Below, one piece after another: positions 1 to 9,033 of a stretch of DNA of 64,000 nt. Source of the DNA: CAVVSD01 sp963837655 (GTDB lineage: Bacteria; Actinomycetota; Thermoleophilia; Solirubrobacterales; Solirubrobacteraceae); contig CAWIOK010000021.1 of assembly GCA_963837655.1 (NCBI GenBank), positions 186,001-250,000 on the forward strand. The letters run 5' to 3'. The position numbers and the translations under genes are program-made. Under the pieces are notes generated by a model that saw only the letters and a list, made by a program, of their open reading frames with translations, did not search any database and was not told the origin of the DNA. The number at the start of each line of letters is the position of its first letter. The stretch's first letter is position 1.

Positions 1-290
1 TGGACGAGTACGCGATCACTCCGCAGGACATCTCGGTCCCGTCGGGCCGCGTCGAGCTGGTCGCCCGCAACATCGGGCGGCTGACCCACAACCTCCAGAT
101 CGAGGTGCCTCCGAAGGACCCGGACGCGCAGGCGAAGTCGGTCGGGCAGACGCCGACGGCGCAGCCCGGCACGACCGTGACCGCGACGCTGAACCTCAAG
201 CCCGGGACCTACCTCATGCGCTGCTCGCTGGCCAACCACGACGACCTCGGCATGACCGGCAAGCTCGTCGTCCGCAAGCGGCGCAGCTAG
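1..290 (+). CDS. Cupredoxin-like copper protein, C-terminal part
   Basis: The reading frame is open from base 3 at the window edge, so the N-terminus is missing and about 95 residues are visible. The segment is a beta-sandwich cupredoxin domain. A histidine occurs early (in LTHNLQ), and the end has the type I copper loop C-x4-H-x4-M (CSLANHDDLGM), followed by a last beta strand and a basic tail (KRRS). This ligand set (His, Cys, His, Met) is that of plastocyanin/azurin-like electron carriers, which normally act outside the membrane; the signal peptide would lie upstream of the window. The gene ends 5 bp from the end of a convergent gene. It could be a free electron carrier or the end of a larger copper oxidase. 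Confidence 0.75.
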   Translation, partial: DEYAITPQDISVPSGRVELVARNIGRLTHNLQIEVPPKDPDAQAKSVGQTPTAQPGTTVTATLNLKPGTYLMRCSLANHDDLGMTGKLVVRKRRS

Positions 291-294
291 ACCC

Positions 295-738
295 TCAGAG
301 GGTCTCGATCGCCCGGACCGCGAGGAAGCAGACGACGACGGCGGCGAGCGTCATCACGCCCATCTCGCGCCGCAGGATCGACACGACGACCGACCGCTGG
401 CGCTCGTCGGGCAGCTCGCGCATGGCGTCCGCGCCCTCCAGGCCGAACCGCTCGAGCACCTGCTCGGTCGAGATCAGCCGCAGCTGCTCGGCGAAGAAGC
501 CGACCGCCACGGGGAGCAGCGCGTACAGCCAGTACAGGTTGTCGGCGGGGTCGAAGGACAGCACCGCGAGGACGCCGGCGGCGATCGCCTGCCCGATCGC
601 GACGACCTGTGCCGCGCGGACGAGCAGCCAGAACGGACGCGACTGCCTGACCCGCCACCAGGCCACCGCGCCGACCAGCGCGGCCAGGCCGGAGACGACC
701 GCGGTCGCCCATGCGGCGACGAGCGCGACGCCCGTCAC
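295..738 (-). CDS. Small multi-span membrane protein, unknown function
   Basis: This 147-residue protein has hydrophobic segments near residues 4-28, 42-62 and 68-85, and a last one near 127-143. The stretch between (about 88-120) is charged and soluble. I do not recognise a family with certainty. It is divergent from the nuo operon, with about 60 bp between the two starts, and converges on the cupredoxin gene. The ATG start fits the position of the first membrane segment. Nothing in the sequence reveals a substrate or partner. Confidence 0.7.
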   Translation of the reverse strand: MTGVALVAAWATAVVSGLAALVGAVAWWRVRQSRPFWLLVRAAQVVAIGQAIAAGVLAVLSFDPADNLYWLYALLPVAVGFFAEQLRLISTEQVLERFGLEGADAMRELPDERQRSVVVSILRREMGVMTLAAVVVCFLAVRAIETL

Positions 739-800
739 GCCTCGTGCCTGCGGCTACTAAGTATCAAGTCGTCACAAACGGTGCTACAACGTGCGGTCGA
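739..800. promoter_or_regulatory. Divergent promoter region upstream of nuoA
   Basis: These 62 bp separate the start of the leftward membrane protein from the ATG of nuoA, so promoters for both must lie here or just inside the genes. The stretch is noticeably AT-richer than its surroundings (around TAAGTATCAAGTCGTCACAAA). I cannot place -35/-10 boxes with confidence, and no strong Shine-Dalgarno motif precedes the nuoA ATG. Confidence 0.4.
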
Positions 801-1157
801 ATGCTTCAGAGCTACCTGCCCGCTCTCGTCTTCGTGTTTCTCGGGGTTGCCATCGGCACCCTGTTCGCGTTCCTCGGCCGCCTGCTCGGGCCGCGCCGCG
901 AGATCGCGGCGAAGCGTGAGCCGTACGAGTGCGGTCTGCCCTCGGACGTCCGGTCGGGGTTCCGCTTCGGGATCAGCTTCTACCTGATCGCGATGCTGTT
1001 CATCCTGTTCGACATCGAGGTGATCTTCCTCTACCCCGTGGCGGTGCAGCTGCGGGCGTTCGGGACGTTCGCCCTCGTCGAGGTGGCGGTGTTCATCGCG
1101 CTGCTGACCGTGGCGTTCGTGTACGTGTGGCGGAGAGGAGCGCTGGAATGGAGGTAG
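801..1157 (+). CDS. nuoA: NADH-quinone oxidoreductase subunit A
   Basis: A 118-residue membrane subunit of respiratory complex I. It has three transmembrane segments (about residues 5-29, 58-79 and 88-110), typical for NuoA. The conserved cytoplasmic loop with E43-C44-G45 and the F70-D71-I72-E73 motif are both present. The ATG at 801 was chosen because upstream in-frame codons encode an arginine-rich stretch foreign to NuoA. It is the first gene of a complete 14-gene nuo operon, and its last 10 bases overlap the start of nuoB. Confidence 0.96.
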   Translation: MLQSYLPALVFVFLGVAIGTLFAFLGRLLGPRREIAAKREPYECGLPSDVRSGFRFGISFYLIAMLFILFDIEVIFLYPVAVQLRAFGTFALVEVAVFIALLTVAFVYVWRRGALEWR

Positions 1158-1828
1158 TCCGCCGCGAGAAGGTGGGGAACCCAGCCGAGCTGCGCGTCAC
1201 CCACAAGCGCTCGCAGGAGCTGCTGCGAGGCCCGGACCTCGAGAGCGCCGCACTGGAGAAGTACGTCACCGAGCGCGTCATGACCACGACGCTGGACCGG
1301 GCGCTGAACTGGGCGCGGGCCAACAGCATGTTCCCCGCGACGTTCGGCCTCGCCTGCTGCGCCATCGAGATGATGGCCATCGTCGCCAGCCGCGTGGACT
1401 CCGCGCGCATCGGCTCCGAGGCCTTCCGCGCGACGCCGCGCCAGGCTGACCTGATGATCATCTCGGGCCGCGTCTCGATCAAGATGGCCCCGATCGTGCG
1501 CCGCGTCTACGACCAGATGCTCGAGCCCAAGTGGGCCATCGCGATGGGCGCCTGCTCGTCGTCGATGGGCGTCTTCAACAACTACGCGATCGTTCCGGCG
1601 GACAAGTTCATGCCGGTCGACGTCCACGTGCCCGGATGCCCGCCGCGCCCCGAGGCGCTCATGCACGGCATCTTCAAGCTGCGCCAGAAGATCATGAACG
1701 ACCCTGCCGAGGGCTGGCGCGAGCGCTACGAGGCCATCGGCACCGAGGAGATCGTGCGCAAGGACGCCGACCTCGACCCGCTGCTCGACGGCGACGCCGC
1801 CGAGGGTGAGGACGCCGCAGGTGCCTGA
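1148..1828 (+). CDS. nuoB: NADH-quinone oxidoreductase subunit B
   Basis: A peripheral-arm subunit of complex I carrying the terminal N2 [4Fe-4S] cluster next to the quinone site. The four expected ligands are visible: the vicinal pair C70-C71, then C136 and C164 (in VPGCPPRP). The 226-residue length is slightly long because of an acidic C-terminal tail of about 25 residues rich in Asp, Glu and Ala. The ATG at 1148 lies inside the end of nuoA (10-bp overlap), which implies translational coupling. The 3' end overlaps the start of nuoC. Confidence 0.97.
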   Translation: MEVVRREKVGNPAELRVTHKRSQELLRGPDLESAALEKYVTERVMTTTLDRALNWARANSMFPATFGLACCAIEMMAIVASRVDSARIGSEAFRATPRQADLMIISGRVSIKMAPIVRRVYDQMLEPKWAIAMGACSSSMGVFNNYAIVPADKFMPVDVHVPGCPPRPEALMHGIFKLRQKIMNDPAEGWRERYEAIGTEEIVRKDADLDPLLDGDAAEGEDAAGA

Positions 1829-2330
1829 CGCGACCGGCCTGGAGCTCCTGGCCTCCGATCTCTCCGCCGAGCACCCCGACGCGGTGCTCGACACGGAGTT
1901 CTTCCGGGACAAGTCCGCGCTGCACGTCGTGCCGGGTGCGATCGGTGACACGCTGGAGTTCCTGCGCGGCCGCGGCTTCGCCTTCCTCGCATCGGTGCAC
2001 GGCCTCGACTACTACCCCGAGGAGCCTCGCCTCGGCGTCCACTACGAGCTGCTGGACATGACCGAGCTCGACCGCATCACCGTCAAGCTCCGGGTCCCGC
2101 TCGACGAGGCGACCGTCCCCTCCGTCACGCCGGAGTGGCCGACCGCCGACCACCAGGAGCGCGAGATCTACGACATGTTCGGGGTCTTCTTCGAGGGGCA
2201 CCACGACCTCCGCCGCATCCTCATGCCCGACGACTACGAGGGTCACCCGCAGCGGCGCGACTTCCCGATCGGCGGAGAACCCGTGCTCTTCACGATCAAC
2301 GAGGCCGAGGGAACCCAGTACACCGACTGA
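1806..2330 (+). CDS. nuoC: NADH-quinone oxidoreductase subunit C
   Basis: The 30-kDa subunit of the complex I peripheral arm, here a separate protein and not fused to NuoD as in enterobacteria. The family signature is clear in the C-terminal half: the HQEREIYDMFGVFFEGH segment, then RRILMPDDYEGHPQRRDFP. It starts with GTG at 1806 (174 residues) or, equally plausibly, GTG at 1821. Both overlap the end of nuoB. The stop codon shares bases with the nuoD ATG (TGATG). Confidence 0.95.
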   Translation: MRTPQVPDATGLELLASDLSAEHPDAVLDTEFFRDKSALHVVPGAIGDTLEFLRGRGFAFLASVHGLDYYPEEPRLGVHYELLDMTELDRITVKLRVPLDEATVPSVTPEWPTADHQEREIYDMFGVFFEGHHDLRRILMPDDYEGHPQRRDFPIGGEPVLFTINEAEGTQYTD

Positions 2331-3580
2331 TGGCGACCGAGATCCGCAACCTGGACGCGACCACGACGCTCGAGCCGACCGAGCGGATCGAGAGCGACGA
2401 TCTCCTCGGACCCGAGGAGGAGCTGCTCACCCTCAACATGGGGCCCCACCACCCCGCCACGCACGGGGTGCTCCGGTTGCTGACCCGCCTGGAGGGCGAG
2501 GTCGTGCTCGACGTCAAGCCGATCGTCGGCTACGTGCACACCGGCATCGAGAAGACGGCCGAGGACAAGAGCTACTGGAAGGTCATCCCCGTCGTCGAGC
2601 GGATGGACTACCTCTCCTACTACTTCAACGCGATGGCGTACTGCGGTGCTGTCGAGACGCTGCTGGGGATCGAGGTCCCCAAGCGCGCCCAGTACCTGCG
2701 GGTCATCCACCTCGAGCTCAACCGCATCGCGAGCCACCTCATCTTCATCGCGACCGGCTGCCTGGACCTCGGGGCGGTGTCGATGTTCTGGTACGGCTGG
2801 CGCGAGCGCGACATGATCCTCGACCTCTTCGAGCAGACCTCGGGGCAGCGCATGCACACGCGCTACTTCCAGGTCGGCGGGGTCATGGAGGACGTGCCGA
2901 GCGGCTGGGAGCCGAACCTGCGCCGCTTCATCAAGACGATGCCGGAGCGCAACGGCCAGTACCGCGCGCTGCTGTCGAAGAACGAGATCGCGCTGGGCCG
3001 GCTGAAGGGCGTCTGCCCGCTCGACGAGTCCGTGCTGCTGTCCCACGGCGTGACCGGCCCGCTGCTGCGCGCGTCCGGCAACCCGTGGGACCTGCGCAAG
3101 GCGATGCCGTACTCGTCCTACGACGACTTCGAGTTCAAGATCCCGGTCGGCACCCAGGGCGACAACTGGGACCGCTTCTCCGTGCGCCTCGCGGAGATCG
3201 ACCAGTCCGTCCGGATCATCGAGCAGGCGCTCGACGGGCTCCCCGAGGGACCGCACATCACCGAGGACCGCAAGGTCGCGCTGCCGCCGCGCCACGAGCT
3301 GGCGACGTCGATGGAGGCGTTGATCCATCATTTCAAGCTCGTGACCGAGGGGTTCCGCGTCCCGCCCGGCGAGGCCTACTACCCGATCGAGTCGCCGCGA
3401 GGCGAGCTCGGCTGCTTCGTGCGCTCCGACGGCTCCTCCAAGCCCGCGCGCGTGCACATGCGCGATCCCTCCTTCGTGAACCTCCAGGCCTTCGCCCCGA
3501 TGGTGAAGGGCGCCTACATCGCCGACGTCATCGCCACGCTGGCGATGCTCGATCCCATCCTCGGTGGGATCGACCGCTGA
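2330..3580 (+). CDS. nuoD: NADH-quinone oxidoreductase subunit D
   Basis: The 49-kDa subunit, which forms the quinone-binding cavity with NuoB. Length is 416 residues. The family N-terminal motif NMGPHHPATHGVLR and the C-terminal segment IADVIATLAMLDPILGGIDR are both present. The ATG at 2330 overlaps the nuoC stop by one base, and an acidic lead of about 37 residues precedes the conserved core. nuoE follows after 2 bp. No frame disturbance is seen. Confidence 0.97.
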   Translation: MATEIRNLDATTTLEPTERIESDDLLGPEEELLTLNMGPHHPATHGVLRLLTRLEGEVVLDVKPIVGYVHTGIEKTAEDKSYWKVIPVVERMDYLSYYFNAMAYCGAVETLLGIEVPKRAQYLRVIHLELNRIASHLIFIATGCLDLGAVSMFWYGWRERDMILDLFEQTSGQRMHTRYFQVGGVMEDVPSGWEPNLRRFIKTMPERNGQYRALLSKNEIALGRLKGVCPLDESVLLSHGVTGPLLRASGNPWDLRKAMPYSSYDDFEFKIPVGTQGDNWDRFSVRLAEIDQSVRIIEQALDGLPEGPHITEDRKVALPPRHELATSMEALIHHFKLVTEGFRVPPGEAYYPIESPRGELGCFVRSDGSSKPARVHMRDPSFVNLQAFAPMVKGAYIADVIATLAMLDPILGGIDR

Positions 3581-3582
3581 AG

Positions 3583-4227
3583 ATGGCGCTCGGCGACAAG
3601 GTCACCCGTTACGCGCACGGCTCGCGCGTCCCCGGCTGGGACGAGGCGGTCGATCCGGCCAAGGATCCGGCGCCCGTCCCCGATCCCGCGTCCGTCGAGG
3701 TCCCCGCCGACCTGCGCGCCGAGATCGAGGGCCACATGGCCAAGTACCCCGACCGGCGGTCGGCGACGATCCCGGCCCTGGCGGCCGCGCAGCGCGTGCA
3801 CGGCTGGTGCTCGCCGCTGGCGATCTCGCAGGTCGCCGCGGTGATGCATCTGACGCCGGGCTACGTCGTCTCGGTCGCGTCCTTCTACGACCAGCTCGAC
3901 ACGCGCCCCGTCGGCCGACATCGCGTCTACGTCTGCACGAACATCTCGTGCTCCCTGCGCGGCGGCGATGAGCTGCTCGACGCGATCGAGCACGAGATGG
4001 CCGGCGACGCCGACGTCTACGTGCGTCACTTCGAGTGCCTCGGCGCGTGCGACATCGCGCCGATGGCCAGCGTGGACGGCGTCTACGTCGGGCCGATCGA
4101 GCTCGAGGAGGTGCCGGTCCTGGCGGAGCAGATCCGCGCGGGCGAGGCGCCGCTGCCCGAGAAGCAGATCCTTCGGCGCAGGAGCACCGACCCCGGTGCG
4201 AACACCCAGGAGTGGCCCAACCCATGA
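3583..4227 (+). CDS. nuoE: NADH-quinone oxidoreductase subunit E
   Basis: The 24-kDa thioredoxin-fold subunit of the NADH dehydrogenase module, carrying the N1a [2Fe-2S] cluster. The four ligands are C118, C123, C152 and C156, in the typical C-x4-C ... C-x3-C pattern (CTNISC, CLGAC). At 214 residues it has a longer than usual N-terminal extension of about 40 residues rich in Pro and Asp. The ATG at 3583 lies 2 bp after the nuoD stop, and the 3' end overlaps the nuoF start by 4 bp (ATGA). Confidence 0.96.
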   Translation: MALGDKVTRYAHGSRVPGWDEAVDPAKDPAPVPDPASVEVPADLRAEIEGHMAKYPDRRSATIPALAAAQRVHGWCSPLAISQVAAVMHLTPGYVVSVASFYDQLDTRPVGRHRVYVCTNISCSLRGGDELLDAIEHEMAGDADVYVRHFECLGACDIAPMASVDGVYVGPIELEEVPVLAEQIRAGEAPLPEKQILRRRSTDPGANTQEWPNP

Positions 4228-5537
4228 GCCAGCACATCCTCTTCCGCGACATCGACGAGCCGGGCCTCAACACCCTCGAGGTCTACGAGCGCCGCGGCGG
4301 CTACGAGTCGCTGCGCAGGGCGATGGCGTTGCAGCCGCAGCAGATCACCGACGAGCTGCTGGCGTCCAACGTCCGCGGTCGCGGCGGCGCCGGCTTCGCC
4401 ATGGGCCGCAAGGTGTCGTTCATGCCCTCGGGGACGATGGACAAGTACCTCGTGTGCAACGCGGACGAGTCCGAGCCCGGCACGTTCAAGGACCGCGAGC
4501 TCATCACGAAGACGCCGCACACGCTGATCGAGGGGATCATCATCGCCGCGTTCGCGGCGGGCGCGACCCGCTCGTTCATCTACATCCGCGGCGAGTACGA
4601 CCAGCAGGCCGACATCCTCGACGCCGCACTGGCCGAGGCCTACGACGCCGGATACCTGGGCCAGAACGTCCTCGGCTCCGGCTTCGACCTCAGCCTCGTC
4701 GTGCACCGCGGCGCCGGTGCGTACATCTGCGGCGAGGAGACTGCGCTGCTGGACTCCCTCGAGGGCAAGCGCGGCAACCCGCGCCTGAAGCCGCCGTTCC
4801 CGGCCAACCAGGGCCTGTTCCAGGGACCGACGCTGATCAACAACGTCGAGACGCTGATGACCGTCCCGCACATCATGAGGATGGGCGGCGAGGAGTACGC
4901 GCGCATCGGCGTCGAGAACTCGACGGGCACGAAGCTCGTCTCGGTCTCCGGGCACGTCCGCCGCCCCGGCAACTACGAGATCGTCCTCGGCACGTCCTCC
5001 CGCGAGATCATCTACGACCTCGCCGGCGGTCCCGACGAGGGTCGCGAGATCAAGCTCTGGTTCCCGGGCGGATCGAGCTCGCCGGTCCTGACGAAGGACG
5101 ACCTCGACCTGCCCTACGACTTCGACTCGATGGCGAAGGCCGGCTCCATGCTCGGCTCCGGCGCGATCATCGTCGTCGACGACTCCGTCTCGGTGGTCGA
5201 CGTCGCCTACAAGACGGCCGCGTTCTACGCGCACGAGTCGTGCGGCAAGTGCTCCCCCTGTCGCGAGGGGACCCGCTGGACCGTGAAGATGCTGGAGCGC
5301 ATGAGGGACGGGCTCGCGACCCCGATGGACCTCGACATCATGGCCTCGGTCCAGACGCGCATCATCGGCAACTGCCTCTGCGTGCTCGGCGACGCGATGG
5401 CGATGCCGATCGGCTCGATGGTCGCGAAGTTCCGCGACGAGTTCGAGGAGTACATCGAGGCCGCGCGCATGCGCAGCCCCTACGGCGACGACGCGCCTGA
5501 CGTCGAGCCCGCCCTGGTCCAGGGCGCGGCCGCCTAG
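4224..5537 (+). CDS. nuoF: NADH-quinone oxidoreductase subunit F
   Basis: The 51-kDa subunit that binds FMN and NADH and carries the N3 [4Fe-4S] cluster. The glycine-rich GRGGAGF motif (residues 52-58) is the nucleotide-binding signature, and the FMN-binding segment around GAGAYICGEETALL follows. Cluster ligands are C340, C343 and C346 (SCGKCSPCREGT), with C386 before VLGDA as the fourth. The 437-residue length is normal. The ATG at 4224 overlaps the nuoE stop (ATGA). Confidence 0.97.
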   Translation: MSQHILFRDIDEPGLNTLEVYERRGGYESLRRAMALQPQQITDELLASNVRGRGGAGFAMGRKVSFMPSGTMDKYLVCNADESEPGTFKDRELITKTPHTLIEGIIIAAFAAGATRSFIYIRGEYDQQADILDAALAEAYDAGYLGQNVLGSGFDLSLVVHRGAGAYICGEETALLDSLEGKRGNPRLKPPFPANQGLFQGPTLINNVETLMTVPHIMRMGGEEYARIGVENSTGTKLVSVSGHVRRPGNYEIVLGTSSREIIYDLAGGPDEGREIKLWFPGGSSSPVLTKDDLDLPYDFDSMAKAGSMLGSGAIIVVDDSVSVVDVAYKTAAFYAHESCGKCSPCREGTRWTVKMLERMRDGLATPMDLDIMASVQTRIIGNCLCVLGDAMAMPIGSMVAKFRDEFEEYIEAARMRSPYGDDAPDVEPALVQGAAA

Positions 5538-5542
5538 CCACC

Positions 5543-8011
5543 ATGCCGCGCCCCCAGCCCGAGCTCATCACGTTCACGATCGACGGCCGCGAGGTCCAGG
5601 CCCCGGTCAACACGATGCTGGTCGATGCGGCCAAGCTCGGCGACGTCGAGATCCCGGTCTTCTGCTACGAGCCCAAGCTCGGCGCGCCCGTCGGCGCCTG
5701 CCGCATGTGCCTCGTCGAGGTCGAGGGCATCCCGAAGCTGCAGACCGGCTGCTCCACGCCGGTCAAGGACGGCATGGTCGTCCACACGCAGACCGACCGG
5801 GTGCAGGAGGCGCAGCAGGCGGTCGTCGAGTTCCTCCTCATCAACCACCCCCTCGACTGCCCCGTCTGCGACAAGGGCGGCGAGTGCCCCCTGCAGGACA
5901 TCTCCTTCGGCTGGGGCGGCGGGCGCTCGCGCTTCATCGAGCCCAAGCGCCACTTCCAGAAGCCGCTCGGCCTGTCGCCGCTCATCGCGATCGACCGCGA
6001 GCGGTGCATCCTCTGCTACCGCTGCGTGCGGTTCAGCCAGGAGATCTCCGAGGACTACCAGCTCGTCCTCCAGGAGCGCGGCGCGGACACCTTCGTCGCC
6101 ACCTTCGACGGCCACCCGTACGTCGCGCCGTTCAGCGGCAACATCATCGAGCTCTGCCCGGTGGGCGCACTGACGTCGCAGCCCTACCGCTTCCGCGCGC
6201 GCCCGTGGGACATCGAGGGCGCGGGCTCCGTCTGCGCGCTGTGCCCCGGTCAGTGCAACGTCGAGCTCACCGTCCGCGACGAGCGCGTGCTGCGCGTCCT
6301 GGCCCGCGAGAACGACGAGGTCGACGACGGCTGGCTCTGCGACCGCGGTCGCTTCGCCTACCAGTCCATCCACGTCGACGAGCGCATCACGCAGCCGCTC
6401 CTGCGCGACGGCGGCGAGCTCGCGCCGGTCAGCTGGGAGCGCGCCCTGGAGGCCGCCGCCGGCGCGCTCGGCCGCATGCAGGGCCGGGTCGGCGCCCTCG
6501 CGGGCGACGGCACGACCAACGAGGAGGGATTCCTCCTCCAGCGCCTCATGCGCGAGGGCGTCGACTCGCCGCACATCGACTCGCGCTCCGGCGGCCGCCT
6601 GCCGGTCGGCCTGCAGGCCGCGCTCGGCAGCCCGTCGCTGCAGGCGTCGATCCCCGACCTCGAGTTCGCCCACGCCGTCCTGGTGCTCGACTGCGAGCCG
6701 GTCGACGACATGCCGATCGTCGACCTGCGTATCCGCAAGGGCGTCCGGCGCAACGGCGTCAAGCTCGCCGTGGCCTCCAGCCGCCCGTCGTCGCTGGACC
6801 CCAACGCCGGCGCGGTCGCGCGCTTCGCGCCCGGCGCGGGCGAGGCGTTCGTCGCCGCGCTCAGCGCCGCACTGGGCGGCGGTGGCGTGCTCGACGAGCT
6901 CGCCCAGGCAGCCGGCTCGACCGCGCACGAGGTCAGCGCGCTCGCCGACCTGCTGCGCGACGCGGGCGAGGACGTCGTCATCGTCTGGGGCGAGCGCCTG
7001 ACGCACGGCGCCCGCGGCGCGCACGCCGCACGCGCGCTGCTGAACGTCGCCGGGCGGATCGTCCCGCGCGACCACCTGGGCGCGGGCCTCCTGGAGGTCC
7101 CCTCGACGTCCAACGGGCGCGGCCTGCGCGAGGCCGGCTTCCTGCCCACCGCGGGCCCGGGGCTGCGCGCGACCGCCGAGGGCCACGACACCGCGGGCAT
7201 CGCCAGGGCCGCCGCCGCAGGCGAGCTGACCGCCCTGTACCTCCTGCACGTCGACCCGCTGCGCTCGCTGCCCGGCCGCGCGCTGTGGGAGGAGGCGCTG
7301 GAGAAGGCGACCACCGTCATCGCCCATGCGTCGTTCCTCACCGAGGGCATCCGCGATCACGCGACCGTCGTGTTCCCCGCCGAGGCGTACGCCGAGAAGG
7401 AGGGCACGCTCACGCATCCCGACGGCCGGCTGCAGCGGCTGCGCTCCGCGATCTCCCATCCGGGCGACGTGCGCGCCGAGTGGCAGGTCATCGCCGACCT
7501 CGCCGCCCGCCTGGGCGTCGACGGCCGCACGCTCACCGCAGGCATGGCGTTCAACCAGCTGGCCACCGCCGTCCCGTTCTACGCCGGCATCACGCTCGAC
7601 CAGATCGGCGGCCGCGGCGTCCGCTGGCCGGCGCGCAACGCCGCGCTGTGGCCGCAGGGCGACAGCGGGCCGTTCGGCCTGGAGATGCCGCCCTACGCGC
7701 CGACGCCCAACGGCAGCCTCCGGCTCGGGACGTACCGCTCGATCTGGGCCTCGCCCGAGGTCGACGTCGCGCCGGCGCTGAAGTTCCTCGCCGCGCGGCA
7801 GATCGTCGAGCTCAACCCCGCTGACGCCGCGCGCCTGGGCCTGGGCCACGGCGACCGCGTCGCCGCCGGTGCTGAGGGCCGCCGCGTCACGGGCAAGGTC
7901 CACCTGCGCTCCGACGCACCGGCGGGCACCGCCTTCCTGCAGACGGGCACCCGCGAGGACTCGGCCGCCGAGCTGCCTGACGGCGGACTGGTGGAGATCA
8001 CGCGCGCATGA
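5543..8011 (+). CDS. nuoG: NADH-quinone oxidoreductase subunit G
   Basis: The 75-kDa iron-sulfur subunit of the complex I electron-input arm, 822 residues. It has an N-terminal ferredoxin-like [2Fe-2S] domain (CYEPKLGAPVGACRMC...C), the His-ligated cluster segment HPLDCPVCDKGGECPLQD, and a [4Fe-4S] motif CILCYRCVRF. A further CALCPGQC...C motif typical of the N7 cluster follows, then a long molybdopterin-oxidoreductase-like domain without a cofactor role in this family. It starts 5 bp after nuoF. The stop overlaps the nuoH ATG by 4 bp. Confidence 0.96.
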   Translation: MPRPQPELITFTIDGREVQAPVNTMLVDAAKLGDVEIPVFCYEPKLGAPVGACRMCLVEVEGIPKLQTGCSTPVKDGMVVHTQTDRVQEAQQAVVEFLLINHPLDCPVCDKGGECPLQDISFGWGGGRSRFIEPKRHFQKPLGLSPLIAIDRERCILCYRCVRFSQEISEDYQLVLQERGADTFVATFDGHPYVAPFSGNIIELCPVGALTSQPYRFRARPWDIEGAGSVCALCPGQCNVELTVRDERVLRVLARENDEVDDGWLCDRGRFAYQSIHVDERITQPLLRDGGELAPVSWERALEAAAGALGRMQGRVGALAGDGTTNEEGFLLQRLMREGVDSPHIDSRSGGRLPVGLQAALGSPSLQASIPDLEFAHAVLVLDCEPVDDMPIVDLRIRKGVRRNGVKLAVASSRPSSLDPNAGAVARFAPGAGEAFVAALSAALGGGGVLDELAQAAGSTAHEVSALADLLRDAGEDVVIVWGERLTHGARGAHAARALLNVAGRIVPRDHLGAGLLEVPSTSNGRGLREAGFLPTAGPGLRATAEGHDTAGIARAAAAGELTALYLLHVDPLRSLPGRALWEEALEKATTVIAHASFLTEGIRDHATVVFPAEAYAEKEGTLTHPDGRLQRLRSAISHPGDVRAEWQVIADLAARLGVDGRTLTAGMAFNQLATAVPFYAGITLDQIGGRGVRWPARNAALWPQGDSGPFGLEMPPYAPTPNGSLRLGTYRSIWASPEVDVAPALKFLAARQIVELNPADAARLGLGHGDRVAAGAEGRRVTGKVHLRSDAPAGTAFLQTGTREDSAAELPDGGLVEITRA

Positions 8012-9033
8012 CCGTGATCGCCGACATCAACTACGTCGAGCCCTGGTGGATGCAGATCGCCAAGTCACTGGTGATCTTCCTCATCGTCTTCAACTTCGTC
8101 CCCGTCGTGCTCATGGCCGACCGCAAGGTCCTCGGCCGCTTCCAGCAGCGCTACGGTCCCAACCGCGTCGGGCCGTTCGGCGCGCTGCAGCCGATCGCCG
8201 ACATCCTGAAGCTGCTGGGCAAGGAGGACTTCCGGACCTGGAACTCGGTCGCGTTCCTCCATCGCCTCGCGCCGATCCTGTCCGTCATCGCGGCGGCCGG
8301 CGTGGTCGCGGTCGTGCCGTTCGGGCCCGTGACCTCGATCTTCGGCACCGCGACCGGCCTCTACGGCATGGACGTGTCGATCGGACCGCTGTGGGTCTTC
8401 GCGCTGAGCGCCGTCGCCTTCTACGGCCTCATGCTGGGCGGCTGGGCGAGCGGCTCGAAGTACTCGTTCCTCGGCTCGATGCGCGCGGCCGCGCAGCTCA
8501 TCTCCTACGAGGTGGCGCAGGGCCTCTCGATCGTCGGCGTGATCATGACCGCGGGCACGCTGTCGCTGGTCGGCATCGTCGAGGGCCAGGCGGGCATGTG
8601 GTACTTCATCCCGCAGTTCGTCGGGTTCATCATCTTCCTCGTCGCGACGCTCGCGGAGACGAATCGACCGCCGTTCGACCTCGCAGAGGCGGACGCGGAG
8701 CTGGTGCAGGGCTACATGACCGAGTACGGCGGCTCGAAGTTCGGCGCGTACTACATGGCCGAGTACCTGAACTTGATCGTCGCGTCGTTGCTGATCGTGA
8801 CGTTCTTCCTCGGCGGCTGGTGGCTGCCATTCGGCATCCATCCCCCGACGTGGGTCTTCCCCATCGTCGTACTCGGGAAGATGCTCATCTTCGTCTATCT
8901 CTTCATCTGGGTCCGGGCGACGCTGCCGCGGCCGCGCTACGACCAGCTCATGTCACTGGGCTGGAAGGTGCTGCTGCCGCTCGCGACGCTCAACGCCCTG
9001 GTGACGGCGATCATCGTGGTGGTGACGGATTAA
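8008..9033 (+). CDS. nuoH: NADH-quinone oxidoreductase subunit H
   Basis: A membrane subunit contacting the quinone-binding site of complex I, 341 residues with about eight membrane helices. Family signatures include MADRKVLGRFQQRYGPNRVG near residue 33, the loop ETNRPPFDLAEADAELVQGY, and IWVRATLPRPRYDQLM near the C-terminus. It overlaps nuoG by 4 bp, and nuoI begins directly after its stop codon. The frame is intact throughout. Confidence 0.97.
   Translation: MTVIADINYVEPWWMQIAKSLVIFLIVFNFVPVVLMADRKVLGRFQQRYGPNRVGPFGALQPIADILKLLGKEDFRTWNSVAFLHRLAPILSVIAAAGVVAVVPFGPVTSIFGTATGLYGMDVSIGPLWVFALSAVAFYGLMLGGWASGSKYSFLGSMRAAAQLISYEVAQGLSIVGVIMTAGTLSLVGIVEGQAGMWYFIPQFVGFIIFLVATLAETNRPPFDLAEADAELVQGYMTEYGGSKFGAYYMAEYLNLIVASLLIVTFFLGGWWLPFGIHPPTWVFPIVVLGKMLIFVYLFIWVRATLPRPRYDQLMSLGWKVLLPLATLNALVTAIIVVVTD

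Noticed and set aside
5534..7903. A 789-codon open frame on the minus strand opposite nuoG
   Set aside because: It is antisense to a clearly conserved gene. Such long mirror frames arise from G/C at third codon positions in very GC-rich DNA; its Arg/Ala/Asp/Val composition has no domain.
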